Positions 52,202 through 61,734 of a stretch of DNA of 64,000 bases are shown one piece after another. The stretch's first letter is position 1, and the number at the start of each line of letters is the position of its first letter. The stretch comes from Hippea sp. KM1. Its GTDB lineage: Bacteria; Campylobacterota_A; Desulfurellia; Desulfurellales; Hippeaceae. The DNA lies in contig NZ_JAFP01000001.1 in assembly GCF_000526195.1 (NCBI RefSeq), positions 401,001 through 465,000 of the forward strand, read 5' to 3'. The translations under genes were made by a program, and so were the position numbers. The notes under the pieces are model-generated. The model was given only the letters and a program-made list of their open reading frames with translations, ran no database searches and had not been told where the DNA came from.

Positions 52202-55200
52202 ATGGCTTTTGTTCATTTGCATAACCATTCAGAATACAGCCTGCTTGATGGTGCAAGCAGGATAAAGTATATGGTCGAAAAGGCAAAAAACAGCGGCATG
52301 GAGGCGGTTGCCCTCACAGACCACGGCAACATGTTCGGGGCATTGGAGTTTTACAAAACGGCAAAATCAAATGGCATTAAACCCATCCTTGGCTTTGAGG
52401 GCTACATATCACCCACAACTTTGGATGATAGAGATGTAAAAGGCAACTATCACATAACACTCCTTGCCAAGAACAAGAAGGGCTATGAAAACCTCATGTA
52501 TCTTTGCAGCATGGGTTTCTTAAAAGGCTTCTATTACAAGCCAAGAATAGACAAAAACCTACTGAGGGAGCACTCAGAGGGCATTATAGCTGGCAGTGCC
52601 TGCCTGCATGGAGAGGTGCAGCTTAGGCTATTGGATAACGACTTTGAAGGTGCAAAAAAGGTTGTTCAGGAATACAAGGAGATATTCGGCAAAGACAACT
52701 TCTTCCTTGAAATCATGAGACACGGCCTTGAAGACCAAGAAAGGATAGACAAAGACATAATAAGGCTGGGTTTGGAAACAGACACACCCATTGTTGCAAC
52801 AAACGACTGCCACTATCTAAACAAGGAAGACGCTATAGCACAGGATGCGCTCCTGTGTGTTCAGACAAACAAGCACTTAGACGATGAAGACAGGATGAGA
52901 ATGGGCTCAAATGAGTTCTACTTCAAAACCGAAGAGGAGATGCTTGAGCTTTTCAAAGACAACCCCGAGTTTGTCTATAACTCCAAGACAATAGCTGACA
53001 TTTGCAATGTTGAATTAGAGCTTGGCAAGCTTGCTCCGCCCCACTATCAGACACCAGACGGCTCAGATGAAAAGGAATTCTTAAGAAGACTTGCCTATGA
53101 GGGATTGGAGAAAAGAACACAAGGCTTTGATAAAGACAAAAAAGAGCTTTACAAGAAGAGACTTGAGCATGAGCTTGCCATAATAGAGCAGATGGGCTTC
53201 TCAGGCTATTTCCTCATCGTTTGGGACTTTGTCAACTATGCAAAAAGAAACGGAATACCCGTTGGTCCTGGCAGGGGCTCTGCAGCAGGCAGCCTTGTCT
53301 CATACTCCATTGGCATAACAGACATAGACCCCATAAAATACAACCTGCTCTTTGAGCGCTTCCTGAACCCAGAAAGGGTAACAATGCCTGATATAGATGT
53401 GGACTTTTGTGCAGAAAGGCGTGATGAGGTCATACACTATGTGAGGGAAAAGTATGGGGAGTATAATGTGGCCCAGGTTATAACATTCGGAACGATGGGT
53501 GCAAAGGCCGTTGTCAGGGATGTTGCCCGAGTTCTTGGCTTTTCCTATAAAGATGCGGATAAAATTGCGAAGATGATTCCAAATGGAGAGGATTTGGATG
53601 GCGCAATAAAATCCAATTCCCAACTGAAGCAGGAGATAGATAAGGATGAGAAGGTAAAAAAGCTTTTTGAAATATCAAAGACACTTGAGGGTGTCAAACG
53701 CCATGCATCCATTCATGCGGCTGGTGTTGTCATATCGACAGAGCCGATCTATAAAAGCTGTCCGTTGTATAAAGCACCGGGCGAGGATACAATAGCCGTT
53801 CAATTTTCAAAGGATTATCTTGAAGACATAGGCTTAATCAAATTTGACTTCTTGGGTCTAAAAAATCTTACCATCATCGACACAACTGTCAAACTCATAG
53901 GCAACGGCTTTGATATATCCAAAATCCCCCTTGATGATGAAAAGACCTATAAACTTCTGCAAAGGGGCGATACATTGGGCGTGTTTCAGCTTGAGTCATC
54001 CGGTATGCAGAGGCTTATAATGGATTTAAAGCCCACAGTATTTGAAGACCTAATAGCCCTTGTTGCACTTTATAGACCTGGTCCCTTGGGCAGTGGCATG
54101 GTTCAGGACTTCATAGACAGAAAGCACGGCAAAAAGCCCATTGAATACCCGCTGCCAGAGCTTGAGGATATACTCAAAGACACATACGGCATAATCCTAT
54201 ACCAAGAGCAGGTCATGCAGATAGCAAGTAAACTTGCAGGATATTCACTTGGTGAAGCAGACATATTGCGAAGGGCAATGGGTAAAAAGAAGAAAGAGGT
54301 CATGGACGAGCAACGGGTTATATTTGTTGAAAGGGCAGTAGAAAGAGGCATACCAAAGGATAAAGCAGAATACATCTTTGACCTTATGGCCAAGTTTGCA
54401 GAATACGGTTTTAACAAGTCTCACTCTGCTGCCTATGCCTATATTGCCTATCAGACGGCGTATTTAAAGGCGCATTATCCTGCATACTTTATGAGCGCAT
54501 TGCTCACAAGCGAAAAGAACAACACAGACAACATTGCAAAATACATTGAAGAGTGCAATCGCATGAAAATAACCGTTTTGCCGCCCGATATTAACGATAG
54601 TTTCCATGATTTTGCCGTGGCAGAAAAAGACGGTAAGAAGGTCATCAGGTTTGGGTTTTCGGCCATCAAGAATGTGGGCGATGCAGCGATAGAGAATATC
54701 ATAGAGGTCAGAAAAGGGGGCAGGTTTGAAAGCATCTTTGATTTCTTAAAGAGGGTTGATACCAGGAAGGTCAATAAAAAGGTGTTAGAGAGCCTCATAA
54801 AGAGCGGGTGTTTTGATTCGTTGCACAAGAATAGGGCTGCGCTTCTGGCTTCAATTGATATATTGCTTGATTGGGTATCTTCTTCGGCAAAGAAGGCCAA
54901 CAAGAAGATGATATCTCTGTTTGGGGCATCAAAGGAAGAAGAGAGTTATCCTGAGCTTGTTGATGCCGAGGAGCTGACGCAGGAGAAGATCTTGGAATAC
55001 GAAAGGGAGCTTTTGGGTTTCTTTGTAAGTTCCAACCCGTTGAGTAAGTATGAAAATATAGTAAGTGCGGTGATTACGGCTGATAGCGAGTCGGCTTTGA
55101 ATAGCGTAAACAGGGAAGTTATAATGGCCGGCATACCCGTGGCCGTTAAGAAGATGAAGACAAAGAAGAAAGAGCCGATGGCCATTGTTAAGCTGATGGA

Positions 55201-55603
55201 TTTAAAGGGCACATTCGAGGCGACTGTGTTCCCCAAGTTGTATGAGGCATACGGCGAGTTGTTTGAAAAGAACAAACTCCTTGTGATTGTCGGCAGTTTG
55301 GATCCCACAACAGAGAAGGTCAATGTTGTAGTGAGGGATATTGTGGAATACGACAAGCTCCATGACTATATAGAAGGGGTTGAGGTATTTTTAAGCGAGA
55401 GGGATTTGGAGTCTATCGAGAGAATAAAGACGATTCTGCAGAGGAATAAAGGCGATAAACCGTTGTTTATAAGATTTAAGGAGAATGATGTGTTGTATAC
55501 GGTTAAGACATACATGAAGATAGCGATCAGTGCCACGCTTCTGGATGCCTTGAGAAAACACAATGTAAGGGTTAGGTTTGACTTCAGAAAGGGGGATAGC
55601 TGA
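52202..55603 (+). CDS. dnaE: DNA polymerase III alpha subunit
   Basis: Main replicative polymerase, 1133 residues, close to E. coli DnaE (1160). An N-terminal PHP domain (HLHNHSEYSLLDGA from residue 4) is followed by the polymerase core with catalytic aspartates in PDIDVDF (Asp397, Asp399), the GPGRGSAAGS loop, helix-hairpin-helix elements, and a C-terminal OB fold (about 985-1065). Codon use changes along the gene: Asp is mostly GAC in the first third and mostly GAT in the last part. GGAGG precedes the ATG. Its stop overlaps the epimerase start by one base. Confidence 0.96.
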   Translation: MAFVHLHNHSEYSLLDGASRIKYMVEKAKNSGMEAVALTDHGNMFGALEFYKTAKSNGIKPILGFEGYISPTTLDDRDVKGNYHITLLAKNKKGYENLMYLCSMGFLKGFYYKPRIDKNLLREHSEGIIAGSACLHGEVQLRLLDNDFEGAKKVVQEYKEIFGKDNFFLEIMRHGLEDQERIDKDIIRLGLETDTPIVATNDCHYLNKEDAIAQDALLCVQTNKHLDDEDRMRMGSNEFYFKTEEEMLELFKDNPEFVYNSKTIADICNVELELGKLAPPHYQTPDGSDEKEFLRRLAYEGLEKRTQGFDKDKKELYKKRLEHELAIIEQMGFSGYFLIVWDFVNYAKRNGIPVGPGRGSAAGSLVSYSIGITDIDPIKYNLLFERFLNPERVTMPDIDVDFCAERRDEVIHYVREKYGEYNVAQVITFGTMGAKAVVRDVARVLGFSYKDADKIAKMIPNGEDLDGAIKSNSQLKQEIDKDEKVKKLFEISKTLEGVKRHASIHAAGVVISTEPIYKSCPLYKAPGEDTIAVQFSKDYLEDIGLIKFDFLGLKNLTIIDTTVKLIGNGFDISKIPLDDEKTYKLLQRGDTLGVFQLESSGMQRLIMDLKPTVFEDLIALVALYRPGPLGSGMVQDFIDRKHGKKPIEYPLPELEDILKDTYGIILYQEQVMQIASKLAGYSLGEADILRRAMGKKKKEVMDEQRVIFVERAVERGIPKDKAEYIFDLMAKFAEYGFNKSHSAAYAYIAYQTAYLKAHYPAYFMSALLTSEKNNTDNIAKYIEECNRMKITVLPPDINDSFHDFAVAEKDGKKVIRFGFSAIKNVGDAAIENIIEVRKGGRFESIFDFLKRVDTRKVNKKVLESLIKSGCFDSLHKNRAALLASIDILLDWVSSSAKKANKKMISLFGASKEEESYPELVDAEELTQEKILEYERELLGFFVSSNPLSKYENIVSAVITADSESALNSVNREVIMAGIPVAVKKMKTKKKEPMAIVKLMDLKGTFEATVFPKLYEAYGELFEKNKLLVIVGSLDPTTEKVNVVVRDIVEYDKLHDYIEGVEVFLSERDLESIERIKTILQRNKGDKPLFIRFKENDVLYTVKTYMKIAISATLLDALRKHNVRVRFDFRKGDS

Positions 55604-56655
55604 TGAGGCTGCTTATAACGGGCACGGCCGGTTTTATAGGGTTTCATTTAGCAAATAGGTTGGCCAAGGAAGGGTTTGAGATTGTTGGTATTGATAACAT
55701 CAACGACTATTACGATGTGAGGTTGAAATATGCAAGATTGGAAGAGGCCGGCATTGAGGAGTCTAAGATAGAGTATTCAAGGCCCGTTAGGTCTTCAAAA
55801 TACGACAATTACATATTTGTTAAGCTTGATTTAAAGGATAAGGAGGGTATAGATGCCCTCTTTAGAGATTTTGGGTTTGATGCTGTATGTAATTTGGCAG
55901 CCCAGGCAGGGGTTAGGTATTCTTTGAAAAACCCCTATTCCTATATAGATAGCAATATATACGGTTTTTTGAATATACTTGAGGCCTGCAGGCATTTTGG
56001 TGTTGAGAATTTGAGCTTTGCCTCATCCTCCAGTGTCTATGGTTTGAACAAACAACAGCCCTTTTCTGAGAAGCACAATGTTGACCATCCCATAAGCCTT
56101 TATGCTGCCACAAAGAAGTCCAACGAGTTGATGGCACACACATATAGCTATTTGTATGGCTTGAGGGTAACGGGCTTGCGGTTCTTTACTGTTTACGGCC
56201 CCTGGGGTAGGCCGGATATGGCTCTGTTTAAGTTTGTTAGGAATATTTTGGAGGACAAACCGATAGATGTTTACAATTACGGCAAAATGGAGAGGGACTT
56301 TACATACATAGACGATATAATTGAGGGTGTGGTTAGGGTTATAAAGAACCCTGCAACGCCCAATAACAATTGGAGTGGTCTAAACCCCGATCCATCAAGC
56401 TCAAGGGTTGCCTATAGAATCTATAACATAGGAAATAACTCGCCTGTGAGTCTTGAGAGGTTTATAGATATAATAGAAAAGGAGTTGGGCAGAAAGGCAA
56501 AGAAAAACCTCTTGCCCATGCAGCCTGGGGATGTTGAATCGACTTATGCCGATGTATCCGCCTTGATAGACGATTTGGGTTATAAGCCGTACACGCCTCC
56601 AGAGATAGGTATAAAGAACTTTATCCAATGGTATAGATCGTTTTACGGGGTTTAG
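55603..56655 (+). CDS. UDP-glucuronate 4-epimerase-like NAD-dependent epimerase
   Basis: Short-chain dehydrogenase fold enzyme of 350 residues. It has the NAD loop GTAGFIG (7-13), DNINDYYDVRLKYARL (a segment typical of CapI/LspL UDP-glucuronate epimerases), and the catalytic SSSSVYG with Tyr167 and Lys171 (YAATK). RFFTVYGPWGRPDMA is also diagnostic of that subgroup. It would supply UDP-galacturonate for surface sugars. No other polysaccharide genes lie nearby; it follows dnaE with a TGATG junction. Confidence 0.88.
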   Translation: MRLLITGTAGFIGFHLANRLAKEGFEIVGIDNINDYYDVRLKYARLEEAGIEESKIEYSRPVRSSKYDNYIFVKLDLKDKEGIDALFRDFGFDAVCNLAAQAGVRYSLKNPYSYIDSNIYGFLNILEACRHFGVENLSFASSSSVYGLNKQQPFSEKHNVDHPISLYAATKKSNELMAHTYSYLYGLRVTGLRFFTVYGPWGRPDMALFKFVRNILEDKPIDVYNYGKMERDFTYIDDIIEGVVRVIKNPATPNNNWSGLNPDPSSSRVAYRIYNIGNNSPVSLERFIDIIEKELGRKAKKNLLPMQPGDVESTYADVSALIDDLGYKPYTPPEIGIKNFIQWYRSFYGV

Positions 56656-56658
56656 TTT

Positions 56659-57150
56659 ATGGCAAAGAAGGAGAAGCTGCCTTCCACTCAGGCCTTGAGG
56701 TTTTTAAAGGCCAATAAGGTTTCCTTTAAGCCGTATTTTTACAAGTATGTTGAACGGGGCGGAACGGAAGAGCCCTCAAAACAATTGGGCATTGATGAAC
56801 ACAGGATAGTAAAAACGCTTATATTTGAGGATGATTCTTCAAAACCCTTTGTGGTTTTAATGAACGGCGATTATGAGGTGTCTTTGAAAAACCTTGCAAG
56901 GGTGCTGAATACTAAAAAGGTCAGTATAGCCAAGATAGAAAGAGCAGAGAGGTATTCTGGATACAGGGTTGGCGGCACATCCCCTTTTGGCTTAAGGACA
57001 AAGATGAGGATCCTTGCCCAGAGGGATATATTTGAGTTCGATACCGTTTTGATAAACGGCGGGCAGAGGGGTTTCCTTGTTGAGGTATCCACCGAGGATT
57101 TAAAAAGGGTGTTGGATTTAGAGATTGTGGATGTGGCTATACCCAAATAA
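56659..57150 (+). CDS. ybaK: YbaK/EbsC-family Cys-tRNA(Pro) deacylase
   Basis: Clears mischarged Cys-tRNA(Pro). The 163-residue protein has the family start TQALRFLKANKVSFKPY, the invariant HRIVKTLIF lysine segment, and the VGGTSPFGLRTKMRI loop followed by NGGQRGFLVEVS. It starts 3 bases after the epimerase stop and is probably cotranscribed with it. An AT-rich gap with the promoter of the TRAP operon follows. Confidence 0.9.
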   Translation: MAKKEKLPSTQALRFLKANKVSFKPYFYKYVERGGTEEPSKQLGIDEHRIVKTLIFEDDSSKPFVVLMNGDYEVSLKNLARVLNTKKVSIAKIERAERYSGYRVGGTSPFGLRTKMRILAQRDIFEFDTVLINGGQRGFLVEVSTEDLKRVLDLEIVDVAIPK

Positions 57151-57222
57151 GAATAAATATTAATCAATAATTTCACCTCTCTAAAAATTAAACAAAAATT
57201 AATCCATAGATAAATTTTTTAA

Positions 57223-57251
57223 TTGACAGAGTAAGGGTTTTTGTATATTTT
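57223..57251 (+). promoter_or_regulatory. Promoter of the TRAP transporter operon
   Basis: Consensus TTGACA (57223-57228), a 17-base spacer, and TATTTT (57246-57251), in the 159-base AT-rich gap between ybaK and the TAXI receptor. Confidence 0.6.
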
Positions 57252-57309
57252 AAAGATTAGGGTTGATTTTGTGGATTTTTAATTGAAATTTAATTTTTGG
57301 GAGGTGTGT

Positions 57310-58311
57310 ATGAAGAGGTTTGTTTACGGGTTGATGGCGTTGATGTTCATGTTTACTCTTGGTTTTACTGCCAACGCTAAGGTTACCTTCGTTACGATCG
57401 GCACAGGCGGTGTCACAGGTGTTTACTATCCTGCTGGCGGTGCTATCTCTAAGATGGTGAACGCCAAGTTTAAGCAGTATCACATCAAAATGACTGTTGA
57501 ATCCACCGGTGGTTCTGTCTACAACATCAATGCGGTTTTAAGTGGTGATCTGGATTTTGGAATCTGTCAGTCCGATAGGCAGTATGAGGCTTGGCACGGT
57601 TTGGCAGAGTGGAAGAACAAGGGTCCTCAAAAGAACTTAAGGAGTGTTTTTGCCCTCCATCCTGAGTCTATAACACTTGTTGCTTCTGTTGATAGCGGTA
57701 TAAAGAGTGTTTATGACTTGAAGGGCAAGAGGGTTAACCTGGGCAACCCGGGTTCTGGTCAGCTTCAGAACTCAAAAGACATACTAAAGGCTTTCGGTAT
57801 CTCTCTTAAGGATATTAAGCCTGAGTATGTTAAGGCCGTTGAGGCACCTGGCCTTCTTCAGGATGGCAGGATTGATGCTTTCTTCTATACAGTGGGACAC
57901 CCCAATGGAAATATCAAAGAAGCAACAAGCGGAAGGATAAAGGTCAGGATTATACCTATTACGGGTAAGCCTGTTGAGAAGCTTCTAAAAGAACATCCAT
58001 ACTATGCAAAGGCCAAAATACTCGTAAAGAAGTTCTATCCAATGGCTGCTAACAAACAGGATGTTGTTTGGACTGTCGGTGTTAAGGCCACTGTTGTGAC
58101 AAGCAAGAACGAGCCTGAAAATGTTGTTTATGCTATAACAAAAGAGGTATTCGAGAATCTCGATACATTCAAGAAGCTCCATCCGGCATTCTCCGTTCTT
58201 ACAAAGAAGAATATGCTTGAGGGTCTAACGGCTCCTATACACCCCGGTGCATTGAAGTATTACAAAGAGAGCGGTCTAATAAAATACATACCGAAGAATC
58301 TTATCAAGTAA
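57310..58311 (+). CDS. TAXI-family TRAP transporter solute receptor
   Basis: Periplasmic binding protein of 333 residues with a signal peptide (about 1-24). The mature start VTFVTIGTGGVTGVYYPAGGAI is the TAXI family signature; SGDLDFGICQSD and the RVNLGNPGSGQ segment line the ligand site. TAXI receptors bind glutamate, 2-oxoglutarate or similar acids, but the ligand here is unknown. ATG 57310 follows GGGAGG by 5 bases. A terminator lies just after it, so it is likely made in excess over the permease. Confidence 0.93.
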   Translation: MKRFVYGLMALMFMFTLGFTANAKVTFVTIGTGGVTGVYYPAGGAISKMVNAKFKQYHIKMTVESTGGSVYNINAVLSGDLDFGICQSDRQYEAWHGLAEWKNKGPQKNLRSVFALHPESITLVASVDSGIKSVYDLKGKRVNLGNPGSGQLQNSKDILKAFGISLKDIKPEYVKAVEAPGLLQDGRIDAFFYTVGHPNGNIKEATSGRIKVRIIPITGKPVEKLLKEHPYYAKAKILVKKFYPMAANKQDVVWTVGVKATVVTSKNEPENVVYAITKEVFENLDTFKKLHPAFSVLTKKNMLEGLTAPIHPGALKYYKESGLIKYIPKNLIK

Positions 58312-58336
58312 TTGAGTCTTAATAGACTTAGCCTTG

Positions 58337-58365
58337 TGGGTGGCTTTTTGCCACCCATTTTTTTT
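58337..58365 (+). terminator. Intrinsic terminator between TAXI receptor and TRAP permease
   Basis: An 8-base-pair stem TGGGTGGC/GCCACCCA (58337-58344 with 58350-58357), loop TTTTT, then eight T (58358-58365). A classic rho-independent form. Partial readthrough would feed the permease gene. Confidence 0.9.
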
Positions 58366-58396
58366 GCCAAAAACCTTTTGTGGAAGGGGTTTTTCT

Positions 58397-60448
58397 ATGG
58401 ATGAGAAAAAAAGAAAGCTTGTTGAGGAGCTGATAAAAGAGGATACCGGCGATGTCAGGATACTCAACAAATATGAGCATATGCTCGTTATGTTTGTCGG
58501 TGTCAGCTGGGCGATATTCCAGCTTCTGATAGCAAGCGTCTGGACGCTTGATTCCACTTTCGCCCGATCAATACACCTTGCCTTTGCTATGGCAATGATA
58601 TTCTTGTCTGTTCCGTTTTTTAAGAAGAAGAAAATAAAGGCCTTACCGTTTCTGTCTCAGAGGGAAGGGATTCCAGTAATAGATTATATCTTTGCGGCCG
58701 TGGGTGTTGCCACAGCTCTTTATATAACCGTTGCCTGGAACGGCATATCCATGCGCATGGGCTCGCCCAGCTTGACCGATGTTGTTTTCGGTTTGGCTTT
58801 GGTTGTGATGGTGTTTGAGGCAACAAGGAGGGCTGTTGGCCCTGCTTTGCCTATCGTGGGAATACTCTTTACGATTTACGGCTTTTTGGGGCCTTATCTG
58901 CCGGATTTGCTGGCTTACAAGGGTGTTACGCTGGATAAATATGTTAGCCAGCTCTCTCTATCCACAGAGGGTATCTTCGGCATACCTTTAAGGGTTTCAA
59001 CCAATATTGTCTATCTGTTTGTTTTGCTTGGTGCTATGCTGGATAAGGCCGGTGCAGGTAAGTTTTTTATCGACTTGGCATTTGCAGGCCTTGGAAGGTA
59101 TAAAGGGGGGCCGGCAAAGTCGGCTGTTGTGGCAAGCGGTCTGACTGGACTTGTTTCTGGCTCGTCTGTTGCCAATGTTGTCACAACAGGAACATTCACC
59201 ATCCCTTTGATGAAAAAAACGGGCTATCCTGCCACAAAGGCCGGGGCTACAGAGGTTGCAGCAAGTATAAATGGTCAGCTTATGCCGCCAATTATGGGTG
59301 CTGCAGCGTTTATTATAGCCGAGTATGTCAATGTGCCATACATTGCCGTTGTCAAGGCAGCGTTTATCCCCGCTTTAGTGGCATACATAACCCTTTTCTA
59401 TGTTTCACACCTTGAGGCAAGCAAGCTGGGGCTAAAGGGCCTGCCAAAGGAGGAGTTGCCTAAAGCTAAAGAGGTTCTAAAAAACGGTTTTCACTATTTG
59501 ATACCCATCACCTGGCTTGTTATTGAGTTGATGGTTTTAAGGCATTCACCGGCAATGTCTGCCTTTAGAACGATCATAATACTGGTTTTTGTCATCCTTT
59601 ATCAGGAGATTAGAAAGATCAAAAAAGAGGGCATAAGCCTTGTTGATGCTATAAAGAACTCTCTCAAACTTACGGCCGAGGCCTTTGTTTCCGGCTCAAG
59701 GAATATGGTTATAGTGGCTTTGGCGTGTGCTTCTGCCGGTGTTGTTGTTGGTCTTGTGGCCACAGGCATAGGCAGTATGATAACAGAGCTTGTCGATGCC
59801 ATGTCCCATGGGAATATCTATTTACTTCTGATTATAACGGCTATGGCGAGCCTTCTTTTGGGTATGGGTCTTCCCACAACGGCAAACTACATCGTTATGG
59901 CCTCTCTGACTGCCCCTGTTATTGTAACAATTGCCCAGAATTACGGGTTCTTTGTTCCATTGATGGCAGCACATCTATTCTGCTTCTATTTTGGAATTAT
60001 AGCCGATGATACACCGCCTGTGGGGTTGGCTGCTTATGCTGCGGCGGCTTTGGCTGATGCTGACCCCATACCTACGGCAGTTCAAGGGTTCATATACGAT
60101 ATGAGGACAGCAATCTTGCCGTTTATGTTTGTCTTTAATCCAGATCTAATATTGCACAACATAACAAGCTGGCCCAAGATAATCATGATATTTGTGATGG
60201 CTATTCTTGGCTCGTTTGCCTTTGCCAGCGCCCTTCAGGGGTGGTTTTTAACAAAGAACAAGTGGTATGAGATTCCGTTCTTCCTGTTTGCATCGTGGGT
60301 ATTGTTCAATCCTGCAGGCATATTGCACTGGCTTCATCTGCCAAACGATATGAAGTATTATATGTACTTCATCGGCCTTGCCGTTATGGGTCTTTTGTAT
60401 CTTGAACAGAAGATGAGGATAAAATCTAAGCCAGCAATGGCTGCCTAA
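58397..60448 (+). CDS. TRAP transporter fused permease (4TM/12TM)
   Basis: The 683-residue membrane protein joins the small DctQ-like (about four helices, residues 35-150) and large DctM-like parts, as is normal for TAXI-type systems. It has SGLTGLVSGSSVANVVTTGTF, the AASINGQLMPPIMGAAAF segment, and GMGLPTTANYIVMASL. The chosen ATG 58397 follows AAGGGG by 7 bases and begins MDEKKRKLVEE; an upstream ATG at 58334 lies in the terminator. It works with the receptor at 57310. Confidence 0.93.
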   Translation: MDEKKRKLVEELIKEDTGDVRILNKYEHMLVMFVGVSWAIFQLLIASVWTLDSTFARSIHLAFAMAMIFLSVPFFKKKKIKALPFLSQREGIPVIDYIFAAVGVATALYITVAWNGISMRMGSPSLTDVVFGLALVVMVFEATRRAVGPALPIVGILFTIYGFLGPYLPDLLAYKGVTLDKYVSQLSLSTEGIFGIPLRVSTNIVYLFVLLGAMLDKAGAGKFFIDLAFAGLGRYKGGPAKSAVVASGLTGLVSGSSVANVVTTGTFTIPLMKKTGYPATKAGATEVAASINGQLMPPIMGAAAFIIAEYVNVPYIAVVKAAFIPALVAYITLFYVSHLEASKLGLKGLPKEELPKAKEVLKNGFHYLIPITWLVIELMVLRHSPAMSAFRTIIILVFVILYQEIRKIKKEGISLVDAIKNSLKLTAEAFVSGSRNMVIVALACASAGVVVGLVATGIGSMITELVDAMSHGNIYLLLIITAMASLLLGMGLPTTANYIVMASLTAPVIVTIAQNYGFFVPLMAAHLFCFYFGIIADDTPPVGLAAYAAAALADADPIPTAVQGFIYDMRTAILPFMFVFNPDLILHNITSWPKIIMIFVMAILGSFAFASALQGWFLTKNKWYEIPFFLFASWVLFNPAGILHWLHLPNDMKYYMYFIGLAVMGLLYLEQKMRIKSKPAMAA

Positions 60449-60462
60449 AAAAGGGGTGGGGT

Positions 60463-61725
60463 ATGGTTTGTGTTAATATGAATGTTGTGGATTTACCTTT
60501 GTCTGCCACGCTTGAGATAAATGAAAAGAGTAATTTGATGATTGCCCAGGGCAAGAAGGTTTACAAGCTTGGCCTTGGGCAGTCGCCTTTTCCCGTTCCG
60601 ACACCCGTTGTTGAGGCGCTAAAAAAATACGCCCACATCAAGGACTATCTGCCGGTTAAGGGGCTTTATGAGTTGAGGGAGGCAATTAAAAAATACTATC
60701 AAAAATCCCAGGGCATCGAATTTGAGGTTGAAAACATTCTCATAGGCCCGGGCTCTAAGGAGCTGATGTTTATAGCGCAGCTTGTTATGTATTCTGAACT
60801 GCTCCTGCCGGCCCCGAGTTGGGTTTCCTATGCCCCTCAAGCTAAAATTTTGGGCAGAAGGGTATCGTGGCTTGAGACAAAGAAAGAGGACGATTGGCTC
60901 CTTAGAGGTAATGTATTGGAGCATTACTGCAAAAACAACCCCAACACATCGAAGGTTATGATATTGAACTATCCAAACAACCCGACGGGCAAGACATATA
61001 GCGAAGAACAACTCAAAGAGATTGCAAGAGTTGCACAAAAGTACGGTGTAATCATCATCTCCGATGAGATTTACGGTGAGCTGCATCATGAAGGCAAGCA
61101 CATCTCCATAGCTAAGTTTTATCCAGAAGGCACGATAATCAGCAGTGGACTGAGTAAGTGGTGTGGTGCCGGCGGCTGGAGGCTTGGGACATTTGCCATA
61201 CCAAGAGAGCTTTCATGGCTTGCCGATAAGATGGCCTCCGTTGCCAGCGAAACATTTACATCCGTCAGTGCCCCAATTCAGTATGCATCCATAAGGGCCT
61301 TTGAGTTTGACGATGAGATAATGGACTATCTGAACCGCAGCAGGAGGATACTAAAGGCTTTGGCGTCTTACATATATGAGAACTTCAAAAGGGTCGGGAT
61401 AGAGACACCGCTTGCAGACGGGGCCTTTTACTATCTGCCCGATTTTTCGAATTTGAAGGATAAGCTAAGCAAAAGGGGAATTTATACAAGCAGGCAGCTC
61501 TGCAATGCTATTTTGGATGAAAAGTCGGTTGCGTTTTTACCTGGGGATGATTTTGGAAGACCCCCAAATGAGCTGACAGCGAGGATAGCATATGTGGATT
61601 TCGATGGTGAGGTTGCACTGGAGGCGGCTAAAAAAGAGGATGTTAATGAGGGGTTCTTGCGCAAATATTGCACAAATACGATCGAGGCCATAGATAGAAT
61701 ATGTGATTGGGTCTCGACTCTATAG
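60463..61725 (+). CDS. PLP-dependent class I/II aminotransferase
   Basis: Fold type I transaminase of 420 residues, aspartate-aminotransferase-like. PLP Lys232 sits in SSGLSKWCGAGGWRLG; NPTG (173-176) and DEIY (201-204) are the usual cofactor contacts. The 14 bases separating it from the permease gene suggest one operon with the TRAP transporter and the CoA-transferase genes, so its substrate may be the amino acid that the transporter brings in. The exact amino acid cannot be read. ATG 60463 follows GGGGTGGGG. Confidence 0.88.
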   Translation: MVCVNMNVVDLPLSATLEINEKSNLMIAQGKKVYKLGLGQSPFPVPTPVVEALKKYAHIKDYLPVKGLYELREAIKKYYQKSQGIEFEVENILIGPGSKELMFIAQLVMYSELLLPAPSWVSYAPQAKILGRRVSWLETKKEDDWLLRGNVLEHYCKNNPNTSKVMILNYPNNPTGKTYSEEQLKEIARVAQKYGVIIISDEIYGELHHEGKHISIAKFYPEGTIISSGLSKWCGAGGWRLGTFAIPRELSWLADKMASVASETFTSVSAPIQYASIRAFEFDDEIMDYLNRSRRILKALASYIYENFKRVGIETPLADGAFYYLPDFSNLKDKLSKRGIYTSRQLCNAILDEKSVAFLPGDDFGRPPNELTARIAYVDFDGEVALEAAKKEDVNEGFLRKYCTNTIEAIDRICDWVSTL

Positions 61726-61734
61726 GGGTGTTTT

